This document shows, piece after piece, positions 35,140 to 45,468 of a DNA stretch of 64,000 nt. Origin of the DNA: Spironucleus salmonicida (lineage: Eukaryota; Fornicata; Diplomonadida; Hexamitidae). The translations under genes were made by a program, and so were the position numbers. The stretch lies in contig CM035319.1 of NCBI GenBank assembly GCA_000497125.2, positions 922,001-986,000 on the forward strand. Reading direction: 5' to 3'. The notes below the pieces were generated by a model, which made no database searches, had not been told where the DNA came from, and was given only the letters and a program-made list of their open reading frames with translations. How positions within the stretch are numbered: position 1 is the first letter of the stretch; every line of letters begins with the position of its first letter.

Positions 35140-37609
35140 TCAGTCTCTCGCCTGCTGCGGCAATAGCGTTTGCCTGCGCGCCTCAGTTCCGAATGGTAAG
35201 TTGGCGAACCCAATATCGCCACCTCCTAGCAATAAAAGACGCGGCCGTGCTTGTTTGCGCCCAGCTTAGGTCCGGTAATGGTTGTTTACAAAGACTAACC
35301 ACGTCCTCCACTAACTATACGGCAACGCTGCTGGTAAGTGGGGACACCGCTACTCTAGCGCCTCGCAGCGCCTGGATGATTTGCCCGCCTTGAGGCGCCT
35401 TTGCACGACCAGGCTCACACAGAACGCAAGCAGGCCCACCACGACGGGGGCCAGCACGAAGCCAATCCAAAACACGCCCGACTCGTTCTCGAAGTTTGCC
35501 TCCGCGACGGGGAAAGCGCACCGCTCGGCGGCGCAGTCGAAGTCGGCGTGCCACTGGCGGTTCTTGGCGGAGACGGCATTGTGCAGCTGGATCTTTCCCC
35601 GGTAGCTCAGCGCAGGCCTCGGTGCGCTGGCGAACTAGCAGGTGATGGTCTCGTTGAAGTCCACGAAGGAGGTTTGTTCGCGGAGGTAGCCCCTGAATAT
35701 CTGCTGCTCCTGTCTGACCTCGATGATGCGCGGCGTGAAGGAGACGCTCTGCGGGACCCGGTTGGAGATGTACCGCTTCCCGCCGAACCGGCTCAGCCGC
35801 CACACGATGTCGTGCACGAAGGCGTTCGTGTCGATGGCCCGCGTGTGCGTCCTCCCCTGGTTGAACTCCACCCTGAGCCGCTCGTCCTGCCCCAGGTAGG
35901 CCACGACGCCGGTGGTGGTGAAGTACGCGTCGCTGAACACCCGCCGCGCGCAGTCGCCGTCCCACTGGGGGAACTCCGAGATCACGGGCCGCTCCCGGGG
36001 CCCATGGTCGCCCACCACCACCAGCAGGGAGTGGGGGTCGTTTAGGCGCAGGTGGGCCACGAGGTCGCTCAGCTGCCGGTCCGCGTAGTTCGCGACGCGC
36101 TGGTAGTCATTCTCGATGGCGTTGTCGTAGAACTTCGGCTGGTCGTAGCCCGTGAATGGGGTGTGCGTGTCCACCGTCATCACGACCCCGAAGGCCGGCC
36201 GCGCCGCAACCGACATCTGGTCGATGAACTGGCGGGTGGTGATACGGTCGCACACCCACGAGTTGGGCGGCGGCAGGTCGGGCAGGTACCCCTTCCGGGG
36301 GAAGTAGTACTGCGCCGTGTCGAAGTGGCTGTACAGAATGTTCTGCTTGCCGTCGAACTCCGGGGGCGACGGGGACGTGTAGTGGGTGGAGTAGGCCATC
36401 CGCCTGAACATGCCCGTCAGCGAGTCGTGCGCGTGGTTCCGCAGCTGCGTCATTGCCGCGCCGTACTGCAGGGGGAGCTCGCCGGTCATAAGTGCGTACC
36501 AGCCGTTGATCGTGGGCAGCGACAGCGTGGAGAGCGTGAGCTCTGTCGTCCCGCTCTGCTGGAGGCCGTGCAGCGTGGGCATCAGCGTTTCGGAGAAGAT
36601 GTTGTTCGCGACCAGCAGGGGACTGCCGACAGGGACTCGATGATGACCATGTAGACGTTCGGCATCTCTCCCGGCTGCTCCCTGCCTTGGGGCGCCGGGG
36701 CCTCGCACTGGTTGAACTGGCAGTAGCTCGCCTCGTCCCCCACCACGAACGGGAACTGGACGCTGTCGCGGTTGTCGATGTAGAACAGGCCCGGCGGCAG
36801 CTCAACGCTCTGGCGCTCGTCCCGGATCAACGCCTGCAGCCTCGCCTCCGGCAGGTGGTAGCGCGTCAGCGACTTGAGCATGTTCCAGTGCCCTGGCGCC
36901 GCCTCGGCCAGCTGCCCGTAGGGGAAGGCGATGAAGGAGGCGAATAGTGCGACCGCTACGAGGGAGAGCAGGGCCCCAACAGGGCCGGCCGCCCGTCGGA
37001 CTCTCCGCGTTGCCGAGGATATCTTGGCGGTCTGCATGTCCATCTCGCTCCCGAGCCCGGCGCTGACGGCCTGCAGCACAAAGTTGTGCGGGGCAGCTGG
37101 CCGGACCAGAAACGAGGATACTATGTGCTTCCGTCCGATCAGCACCAGCAGGAGCGCCAGCCCGACCGAGCCGATGACGATCGACGACAGCAGCACCCAG
37201 TGGATGATGTCCCTTCCGATGGCCAGCAGAAGCGTGGCGAGCGTGTTGGAGGAGGTCTTCTCGCCCGCGACTAGCAGCGTGCTGGGGAACAGGGTCGGCA
37301 CGCCGAGGATGTAGCTCTTGAACAGCGAGAAGCTGGCGATGCCCTGCATCTCGCGCCCCAGCTCGGTGTCGTAGATGCAGACCACCATGAAGAGCACCGC
37401 GAGGTAGAGCACCACGCACGTCGGGACGGCTCTGGCGACCTTCGCCTTGGCGCCAAGCAACTGGAGCGCGGCGAGCACGGACGCCAGCAGGAAAAGCGCC
37501 CGCTGTGAGACTGCTGGTTCTCGGCTGGCCCTAGCATGAAGCACTTCAGCCCTGCGATGAGGGAGGTGAAGACGGCATAGAGCACCAGCACAGACAGCGC
37601 CTCATGCAT
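35140..37609 (-). pseudogene. Sulfatase/LTA-synthase-like gene, decayed copy (left arm)
   Basis: Close copy of 1401-3671. It has lost 36 bp between two agcagg repeats (junction near 37485-37491) and one base near 37510, and the original TGA is TCA, so the frame would run on to TGA 35140. It also lacks one G in the run at 36618-36621. The first three lesions are shared with the right-arm copy; the last is private. The catalytic-domain motifs are still readable, for example DHGPR. It is probably a pseudogene; the private homopolymer change could be sequencing error. Confidence 0.82.
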
Positions 37610-38536
37610 ATTATGGAGCGTAGGGTGTAGACCCGGCGGCGGGCTAGAGCGGAGCGCTGGATGGTTGCCATGCAAACCAGGCAGACCCCTCATTCATAGT
37701 GCCCGATGCCAGCTGGCTGGTGAGTATCTTGAGGTTTCCCGTCCAAGTTCCGTTCCCTATGCCGCTGCGCCAGGCCGAGGGTCCCGCCGCGGTGCCTTTG
37801 GCCGGCATGCGAGTCGGAGGGAAGAATTACCTTCTCTGGCCGCGCCGGAGGTAGCAAAATTCCACCAACGGAAACTCTATTTCCCCATGCTGGTGTGCAG
37901 CTGGCCCATAGTTACGTGTTTCCGTGCTTTGGCCAGGCTAGGGGATTGCGCTGGGTGGCTTCGGAATATGCGGCTGCTTGCTATGCTGGCACCCGGTTAT
38001 ACCCTGTTCGTATGCCCGGTCCCGCAAAGCGCTCTTGCGGTTATGGAGCTGGCGGCCGGGAGCTGGGTGAGGAGTCATGCCAGCGAGGGTGCTGGCTCAG
38101 GCTTTCCGTCAAAATCCATAGCTGCTAGATAGAATCCTACCAAATAGCTGGCAATCTTTAGTTGGTTTGCAGAGTCGCACAGCCAATAGATACATGCCAA
38201 CCATATACGCTAGGTTCGTTCAGTTAACTGAGGAATACGCAATGTTGACTATATTCTGTATAAATAGATTGGTGCTTGGTATTTATTAGAAAATGCAACT
38301 AGTAATATGCTACGATATTTTTAACGTTGCATTAAATATTATATTTAGTAATAATACATTCCTGCATGCATCTATGAGTATCAGCATTTCTATTTTTAGC
38401 AGTGTTACTATGATATCAACTGCCTAACCACTCCTTATTCTATACGCTCCCCTCTACTCACCGCTCTACTCGGGCCGCAGAAAAAACGGGGAGTGGTAAG
38501 CAGAAACCGCACTCGGGCCGCCCGCCCCACTCCACA
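37610..38536. promoter_or_regulatory. Divergent upstream region (sulfatase copy / Myb-like gene)
   Basis: GC-rich leader shared with the other sulfatase copies to about 38115, then AT-rich DNA unique to the arms. Directly before the Myb-like ATG is CACTCCACAATG. A TCCANAA-type motif also precedes several other starts in this window. Only position supports a regulatory role. Confidence 0.4.
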
Positions 38537-39127
38537 ATGAACTTCGACTAGCCCTCCAAGATCTCCTTCGCGGGCCTCTCCTTCGGCCTCGACCTCGACC
38601 TCGGCCAGGAGTACTCGGTGCCCCTGCTGTTCACGCCCGCGGACTTCGAGACCGGCACGCTGAGCGCCACGCCCTCGGCCCGCGCGGAGGTGTCCTCCAG
38701 CTTCGCGGCCTCCGAGGTGTCCGAGGCGTCCGACCGCCCCCGCCGCCCCCACCGCGCGCAGAGCGAGTGGGCGCCCGAGGAGGACAGCCTGCTGCGGCGG
38801 CTCGCGGCGTGCCCGGAGCGCGGCACCTGGCCGCACATCGCGCGGGAGATCCACCGGCAGGTCCCGGGCGCGCCGGTGCGGTCCCCCGCGCAGTGCAACC
38901 AGCGCTGGGCCCGCGTGGCGAACCCCGCGATCCGCAAGGGCAAGTGGAGCCCCGCGGAGGACGCCCAGCTCGTGGCGGCGATCGCCGGGTCCCCGCCGCG
39001 CAGGTGGCGGCTGATCGCGGACAAGGTGCAGGGCCGCACGGACGTCCAGGTGCGGTACCGCCTGCAGGCCATCGGCAAGGGGCTGGTGCGCCAGCGGCTG
39101 ATCGGACGCGAGTGCCTGCCCGAGTGA
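38537..39127 (+). CDS. Two-repeat Myb-like DNA-binding protein (196 aa)
   Basis: ATG 38537 (MNFD, then TAG read as Gln, PSK) to TGA 39125-39127. An acidic and Ser-rich N-terminal part of ~80 residues is followed by two Myb/SANT repeats. The first is SEWAPEEDSLLRRL ... QCNQRWARV. The second is KGKWSPAEDAQLVAAI ... RWRLIADKVQGRTDVQVRYR. Spaced tryptophans and the acidic triplets are as in c-Myb R2R3, although the last core aromatic of repeat 2 is Tyr. It is probably a nuclear transcription factor; Myb proteins control encystation genes in diplomonads, but a role here is inference. An identical-length copy lies at 55022-55612. Confidence 0.82.
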
Positions 39128-39202
39128 GCGGTTTTGCAATTCGGCTGGTGCCAATCTTTAGCCTCTCCGGGAGGCCCAGGACACAGTGGCGGCGAACCTG
39201 GC

Positions 39203-40024
39203 TCACTTCCGCCCCTCGAGCCGCTTGCTGTACGGGCTCGCCTCTGCCGGAGGGTGGCTCGGGGCAGCGCCGCCGACCGTCTGGGCGAGCTGGGCCTGGT
39301 ACCGCAGGACGCTCTGCCGCCGGCCCCCAGCGCGGTGGGCCTACACGCGGATGTCCTGCAGCGTCTGCGCGTGCCGCCCCGGGGACACCGGTCCCGCGTC
39401 CATGATCGCCTTCAGGTCCTTGTACGGGGACGGCGGGTTGCTCAGGATACCCGCGGGGGCGCGCGGCCGGAGAACAGGCGGCGGCGCCGGGACCTGCCTG
39501 GCGGCGGGCTGCGTGCGCTCCGTGTGGACCGGGTACAGTCTGTCGGTGAGCTGCTGCTGCCTTCGCGCGGACTGCGTTTTCGCGGTAGAATGCGCGAGCT
39601 CCACCTCCTGCAGGCTGATCTTGAAGCCGCTGAAGAGCACGCTCTGGGGCTTCTGCTTCGGAATCTGCACGGAGCGCTCTAGCTGGAAGGCGACGGGTTT
39701 GCCGCGCGAGGCCGGCTGCACGTTGATCATCTGCTGGATCGCGAGGATCTCCTCGCAGTCCCGGACGCGCCTCTCGGTCTCTGACTGGATGGCGGCGTCG
39801 GACACCATGTCGTTGAAGACAATCGAGCACGTCTCCCAGTCCTCCTCGAACCTTGGGAGGTAAACCGCTAGCTCGGCGTCGACCTGCTGGAGGAGCGCCT
39901 CGAGCTGGCGCAGCCGCCGCATGCGCCGGATGCAGTCCTGCTCTTCGAGGTAGGACACGTTGCGCGACAGCTCCTGGATGTACACCTCGGAGTCCGAGCT
40001 GTCGAGCAGCGAGACGAATGCCAT
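39203..40024 (-). CDS. Coiled-coil protein (273 aa)
   Basis: ATG 40024 (MAFVSLLDSSDSEVYIQELS), preceded by TTTCCACAA, to TGA 39203-39205, with one in-frame TAG (39341-39343) read as Gln. The N-terminal third is helical (DCIRRMRRLRQLEALLQQVD). A Pro/Arg-rich linker lies between ~170 and 215. No known family is recognised; a cytoskeletal or scaffold protein is possible. It is convergent with the Myb-like gene, 75 bp apart. Second copy at 54125-54946. Confidence 0.7.
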
Positions 40025-40113
40025 TTGTGGAAACGCCAATTAGTCGCGTTGTTCGCAATCGTATTATATTCCACAACCCCAGAAAGAAACCCCTCCCTCA
40101 GCACAAATTACCA

Positions 40114-42126
40114 TCACTTCCACGGCTCGCTCTGGCGCTTCCTCGCGCTGCACTTCACCGCGACGACGACGACGACCACCAGCAGGGCCCCGCAGAGCAC
40201 CGCCAGCGCGATCCCCGCGATCTCCATCCCCGCGCCAGACTTCACCACCGCGCCGTCCCCGGCCCCGTCCGGCAGGCACTCGCCCGCGAAGTTCCGCAGG
40301 ACGCCGTCCTGGCACTTCCCGCAGTTCCAGCCCTCGTACAGGGCGTCGCACTGGCAGATGTCGTCCTGGCACCGCCCGTGCCCGTCGCACTGCCTGCCCA
40401 GCCCGCAGCTGTTGCTGACGCACCTCGCGCCGTCGAAGCGGGCGCCGGTGGGGCATACCTCGCAGTTGGTGCCCCCGTGGCCCGGCAAGCAGTTGCAGAG
40501 CCCCAGCTGGCAGTAGCCGTTGCCGTTGCAGTGCGCCTCGCCCAAGCACGTGCTCGCCATGCAGACGCCGGCGTGCAGGTCGTGCCCCGCTGCGCAGCCC
40601 TCGCAGTTCCTGCCGGCGAAGTGGCCCGTGCAGACGCACTCGCTTCTGTCGTTGCATTTGCCCCTAAAGCTGCAGAACTTCGCCGAGTCGCCCGCGCAGT
40701 CCGGCACGCAGCCCTGTTGGGCATCATAGCGGTAGTTCTCATTGCTGCAATAGCAGGAAAACCCGTCCGCGCCCAGGATGCACACGTCCTGGTACGAATT
40801 GCAGTTTCTGCAGCCATCGGCAACGCATTTTCCACTCCCCTTGTCTAGCTTCCCCCCGTCTGGGCAGGTGCACTCAAAAGACTTCCCATCGAACACGCAC
40901 GCGAAGTCGGGGTGTACAGGAGTGCAGTCTTCCACGCAGGAGCTCTGCGCGCAGCCGGTCTTAGAGGGGTTTATGCGCTGCCCGTCGGGACATTTTTGAC
41001 ACTCGAACTTTCTGGCGGAGTAGGAATACCCGCAAAACTCGTCTTCGGCGCAGCCCACGCAGCTCGGAACGCACTCTTCTCCCAGGAAGCTCGTGCCCTC
41101 GGGGCAGTCCTGGCACTCGAACGCGGTCACGCCTGCATTCACCTTGCAGAGCTGTTTGCTTCTGGTGCAGTCGTAGCATATGTTTGCATTCAGGCAAATC
41201 TTCTTGTCGTCAGAAAGCTACTCGCCGTACTTGCACACGCACTGTACTTTGTCATCCTGGAAGCCGCACGATATGCTGTTCACGACGATATCGGGGCACT
41301 CCGCGTTGGAGCTGCAGAGGGCCTCGTAGCAGAATCCAAACACTTGCATGAAGCCCTTCTGGCACGCCTTGCATCTGGAGCGGTCGCAAATCAGGCAGTT
41401 ATCGACGTGTGAGCAGCTGGTCGCTGGCCCGCATCCGCCGCTGACGACGGCCATCCCCGGCGCGCAGGCAGCGCAGGCAGTGCTGTCATTGTTTTCGCAG
41501 CGCAGGCAGCCGAAAATCATATCGCATGGGGGAGCGGTGATACATACAGTGCTGTCGTCGCTCGGAACGGTGCCGATGGGGCATGCCTAGCAGGCGCCCT
41601 CCGGGGTGCAGACTTCGCCCCTTGCCGCGCAAACTTCGCAGGCAGCCTTCTTAAAGCAGTACAGCCGGTCTTCCGAGCTCGGCATGTTGTCTGCGCAGTA
41701 CCGGCAGGTGGTCGTCGCGGAAAACGAGGTCTCGCTCACCACCTGCACGCAGTGCGTATTCGGCGGACATGTGGTGCACTGCTTTGCCGATATGCATGTC
41801 TGCTTGTCGAACGAGGAGATCTGGCCGGAGCTGCAAGGCGTGCACGAGAGTTCGCCGTTCATGCTGGTGCATCTTTCCAGCCTCGTGCAGCTTGCGCATA
41901 CAGTGTTGTCAAGGCACTGCATCCCGTCTTCGGAGGGCTGCCCGGAGCACTCATTGCACTTAAAGGCTCCACTGGGGTCACAAACGCGCCTGGCGTTGAA
42001 GCAGGTTTGGCAGAATGCATTTTAGACGCAGACAGACTAATCTTTGGAAGGAGTAAAGCCATTCTGGCACCGCGTGCACGAGCATGGAGGAATCGTACTT
42101 ACGCAATTTTGAATATGGCAAGACAT
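40114..42126 (-). CDS. Cysteine-rich EGF-like membrane protein C (CRMP-C), left copy, 670 aa
   Basis: One frame from ATG 42126 (MSCHIQNCVSTIPPCSC) to TGA 40114, with TAG/TAA codons read as Gln. It has repeated CxxC modules, then EGF-like units (CVCTGHFAGRNCEG, CNCLPGHGGTNCEV). A C-terminal span (IAGIALAVLCGALLVVVVVVAV) precedes the basic tail KCSARKRQSEPWK. No signal peptide is seen. The first codons are AT-rich, then GC-rich. It differs from the right-arm copy in a localized patch (about 41180-41395), including TAG versus TGG in the motif GEYGE/GEW. It is probably a type I surface protein. Confidence 0.85.
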
Positions 42127-42748
42127 TTAAAGAAATGGTAAAATGGGGATATCTTAAACTTAGAAATAAAGCTAGAGTTGTAAAAATAATGTTTCTTGAT
42201 ATTGATTATTATAGAGAAAAAGGATAAAATTAATTTATACAATTGTATAAAAATAAAATGACTATACTAATTAAAAAGTTTATAGTCATGAGAGTTGAGT
42301 TTTCTGATTTTCACTTCTTAGTGTCCTCATAATAAATATACATAATACTATTATTTATATAGTAATTAATTTCATAATCACAAAATATAAGTAAAAGTAA
42401 ATGTTCACTGGTTAATAAATTTCAAAGTATAAGGTCTTCAATATTTATCTTTATTAGGTATATGGTATCATATATAATTTAAACTAACATAGAGTCGTTG
42501 AAAATTATTTTGTTTTTGCAATTAAAGTATTTATAATTTTACTTAAATTATTTTAAGAGGAGGTTTACTTCTTTTTAGTAATTATTGTTTTTAACCCTCA
42601 TAAGTAAACCGCTATGGATAGCATAATTAACCTATCAATATTACCCTTACTAAGATGGAATCATTCTGGCTTATATTTCTGACCTAAATTGATTTAGTGG
42701 AATACAAAGATATACATTATATAGTATAATATATTTATATATAATTAA
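42127..42748. other. AT-rich spacer
   Basis: Upstream of CRMP-C and downstream of CRMP-D. No gene is supported. The sequence is kept almost unchanged in the right arm (51401-52022). Confidence 0.5.
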
Positions 42749-43057
42749 TCACTTCTTATGGCTCCTAAGCATAAATGCCCCAGCTGCCACTAACCAACCA
42801 ATTATTGCTATGACACCAAGACCTGTAAAACGACTCTATAAAACCATCTTACCACCTTGACACATATACTAATCTATAATATCGCCATTTCTACATTCTG
42901 AGCAGAGAAGTTCGTGACATTTTAAAACACCACAAAACCTATCAGCATTACAAGGAGATAAATAAAGCTCATGAGATTATAGCGGTGCACAAACTCCAGA
43001 ATCCAAACAAACCCGGCCAAAACCGCATGATAATGGAATTAATTAGTTACATATCAT
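42749..43057 (-). CDS. Small cysteine-rich membrane protein D (CRMP-D), left copy, 102 aa
   Basis: This gene is visible only with the TAR=Gln code. It runs from ATG 43057 (MICNQLIPLSCGFGRVC) to TGA 42749-42751 with four in-frame TAA/TAG codons. It has Cys pairs (CGVLKCHELLCSEC) and one C-terminal span (GLGVIAIIGWLVAAGAFML) ending in RSHKK. The basic KK end is like the tails of the longer CRMPs. No signal peptide is seen. It is divergent from the four-span protein, with 61 bp between the starts. The right-arm copy has Thr-to-Ile and Ala-to-Thr changes near the span. It could be a mini-CRMP or the remaining 3' end of a longer gene. Confidence 0.7.
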
Positions 43058-43118
43058 TGCGAAATTTGTTTTGTTTTCACTACATTGGAAGGGGACAAGC
43101 AAGACATCCTTCCAAATA

Positions 43119-43745
43119 ATGGACTTCGCAGTCCGCGTCGACAGCAACGTGTCCCCAGAACCCCAACCCCAGATGGATATCGCACCCCCTCCAGTTCCCA
43201 ACCCGAACTTCCGCGTCGAGGAGCATCCTAGCATCCCGGAACAGCCTCTCGCATCGAAGCAGAAACCGAAGCGGGCGCGCCCCGGCTTCTTGGCGGACCG
43301 CACGCAGGAGAACGAGCAGCTCTTTGGGGATGTGTTCGCGGAGCGCTGGTTCCAGTTCAGCGACAACCTGCCGCTGCGCTCCCAGGGCGCCCAGGTGTAC
43401 GTGCTGGTGGCGACCATCGCGGCGCTGCTCTTTGCCATCACCGCCCAGCTCGCGGTCCTGACGCTGCCAGCAGGCCCCACGGCCACGATACGGGCGGTGT
43501 TCCTGGGTGCTGCCGGGGCGGCCTTCCTCCTCGGGCTGTGCAGGCTCGGCGCGGTGCAGCTGCTGCTCTTCGCCCACTGCAAGATGCTACTCTCGCGCCT
43601 CGCCGCCAACGTGTTCCTCGTCCTTGCGGCGCAGGTGCACGGCTTCGACTTCAGCACGCTGGCGGCTGCTTCCCTCGCCGGGAACGCCCTCAACGCGGTC
43701 GCCTGCGCACTGGGGGTCGTGAACCTGCGCGTGGTCGGCGTCTGA
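43119..43745 (+). CDS. Four-span membrane protein (208 aa)
   Basis: I chose ATG 43119 (MDFAVRVDSNV), which follows TCCAAATA, over an in-frame ATG at 43071. A Pro-rich, acidic N-terminal part of ~75 residues is followed by four hydrophobic segments: VYVLVATIAALLFAITAQLA, RAVFLGAAGAAFLLGLC, LAANVFLVLAAQVHGF and LAGNALNAVACALGVVNL. TGA is at 43743-43745. No family is recognised. Second copy at 50404-51030. Confidence 0.7.
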   Translation: MDFAVRVDSNVSPEPQPQMDIAPPPVPNPNFRVEEHPSIPEQPLASKQKPKRARPGFLADRTQENEQLFGDVFAERWFQFSDNLPLRSQGAQVYVLVATIAALLFAITAQLAVLTLPAGPTATIRAVFLGAAGAAFLLGLCRLGAVQLLLFAHCKMLLSRLAANVFLVLAAQVHGFDFSTLAAASLAGNALNAVACALGVVNLRVVGV

Positions 43746-43758
43746 GGCCCCTTCCAAA

Positions 43759-43978
43759 ATGCGAAGCGCTCTGGCCTGCCTGCTGCCCCACCCTCCGCGC
43801 CACGTGGACCTGCCCGGCATCCGCAGGGCGTACCGGGCCCATGCCGCGACGAGTTCCTGCCGACTTCGACCTGCTGGTGCGGGGCCGCGCGAGCGAGGAC
43901 GGCGAGTACCCGGAGCGCTGACGGACGACCTGGATACGGCCAAGTTCAAGGGCCGCCGCCCCCGGGCACTCCTTGACG
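43759..43978 (+). pseudogene. Truncated gene fragment at left arm border
   Basis: ATG 43759 (MRSALACLLPHPPRHVDL) follows CCTTCCAAA, the start-proximal motif. Protein-like segments lie in two frames (DFDLLVRGRASEDGEYPER and TDDLDTAKFKGRRPRALLD). The sequence stops matching at 43978, where CRMP-B sequence is joined. The right-arm copy keeps about 50 more bases (VWELAEVLGALPLPALG) before it is also cut. It is thus the 5' part of an unknown gene, broken by rearrangement. Confidence 0.5.
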
Positions 43979-44804
43979 CGCGCTTCCGTGCCAGGGCCAG
44001 TCCGCTTGCTTAGCTGCTGGGGGCGACCTAAAATGCACCTGCAAGAAGGACGCCAGGGGCCCGAACTGCGAGATCCATTCCGGGAAGGGCAAGACCTGCA
44101 ACGGATACAAAATCTTAAAATGCGTCGCCTGCACTACCGGGCGCCCTCCCGCATGCGCGTTCTGCGCCGTCGGGTACCGGCTCAACTTTACACAGACCGA
44201 GTGCTGCGAGGGCCACTGTACGGACTGCGAAATGCGCGCGCCGGGCATCTGCACTAAATGTGACATTAAATCCGATTTCCCGTTCCTTTTTAACGGAAAA
44301 TGCGGCAGCTGCGAGTCCGCTATAGAGAATTGCGCGAAGTGCGAGCAGGCTGACTTGTTCAGCGCAGTTTCTTGCGCATCTTGCATGGCTTAGTTTACGG
44401 GGGCGACTTGCGAGACTGACTGTGGCCCGGGCATGAGGCAGTTCAACGGAGGCTCCTGCCAAAGTGCGTCCTGTGGCACGCAGCTCGAGTGCAGCGGCAA
44501 CGGCGTCTGTGCTGGCGGCCTGTCGGGGGACCGAATGTGCTCCTGCGCTGAGAATTTCGTTGGCGTGAACTGCGAGGGCTGCGGCGAGGGCTTCGAGCTC
44601 AAAAACGGAGCCTGCGAGGCGGTAAACGGAAGCTTTGGAGCTGGAAAAATAGCTGGAGTGGTAATTGGCGTTGGAATTGGAATTGTGGCCATGGCAGCGA
44701 TTAGCATATGGTGTCTGCGTAAGAACGGGAGCAGAAAGGCGAGGTTTGTAGACCATGGGCTGATGTAGGGCGAAAACGGGAGCCAGGTGGCGATTGTGGA
44801 CTGA
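43979..44804 (+). pseudogene. CRMP-B 3' fragment (third copy)
   Basis: Matches 33797-34621, joined abruptly to the truncated gene before it. It keeps the membrane span and tail and ends at TGA 44802-44804, but has no start of its own. The matching 3' flank continues to about 45145. Unless the upstream gene is fused in frame, it is a fragment. It could serve as a donor for gene conversion with the full CRMP-B genes. Confidence 0.85.
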
Positions 44805-45145
44805 GCGGAGTAGCGAGTCGAGATAACAGCAGGAAAATGAGAAAACTAACTTATAAGAACACCAGATGAAGTGATATAATGACGATTAGCACATTGAAAA
44901 ATTTGGTAACTAGAAATTCGGAGGCAGCTCTAGAATCGTGGAGCGAAGTTTTAGTATTCGTTGTATACTAGATTGAACTATAAACCGCGGAGAAACATCA
45001 AGTGGCGAAAGCAAACTGATATAACAGTGGATCGAAAGTTGAATTTACAGTACTATTATAGCATTTTCTATTTCTAGGTCGTGGTTTAACGCCGGAAAAG
45101 CACCCGAATCTTCGCCGTTGAAAGTCGAAATTTTGCTTTCGCTTC
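43979..45145. repeat. Third copy of CRMP-B 3' region
   Basis: Direct repeat of 33797-34965, nearly identical, with a small changed patch near 45025 (gtggatcgaaagttg versus atatctaaacttg). It lies in the spacer of the giant inverted repeat. Confidence 0.9.
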
Positions 45146-45468
45146 TGCTAATTTCAGTTAGTTTTTCAAGTACAACCGAGGCAATAATGACCCAAATCAA
45201 CTCCAAGAACCTCAAAAACTTAGATTTCGTGTCAAAGAGAAATTATTGCTTCGAATATTTTGAAGACTATGGAAACTTAATAATTTAAAATTTCTGGTTC
45301 ATAAATAGGTAAATTAAATCTTTTCGCTACTCAATATCCCAGTACAACTGAGTCCGCTGCCTACAACCGTTTCGCCTAATTCGATTTTTCAAAAAGTTTA
45401 TTATGTTATATTATATATAATAATATATACTACATCTCATTTTTAATTTCACCACTCCACAATCAAAA
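45146..45468. promoter_or_regulatory. Upstream region of the alpha-adaptin-like gene
   Basis: AT-rich, ending in CCACTCCACAATCAAAAATG. The CACTCCACAAT motif is the same as at the Myb-like start. No other feature is seen. Confidence 0.4.

Larger units (their letters stand above)
30148..43978. repeat. Giant inverted repeat, left arm (at least 13.8 kb)
   Basis: Positions p in this arm pair with 94148-p (outer part) or 94149-p (inner part) on the opposite strand. The arms are almost identical and contain the same eight genes. The pairing reaches the window edge at 64000, so the true arm is longer. The inner border is at gactccttgacg-like sequence, after which the arms diverge (43978 and 50171). 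Confidence 0.95.
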
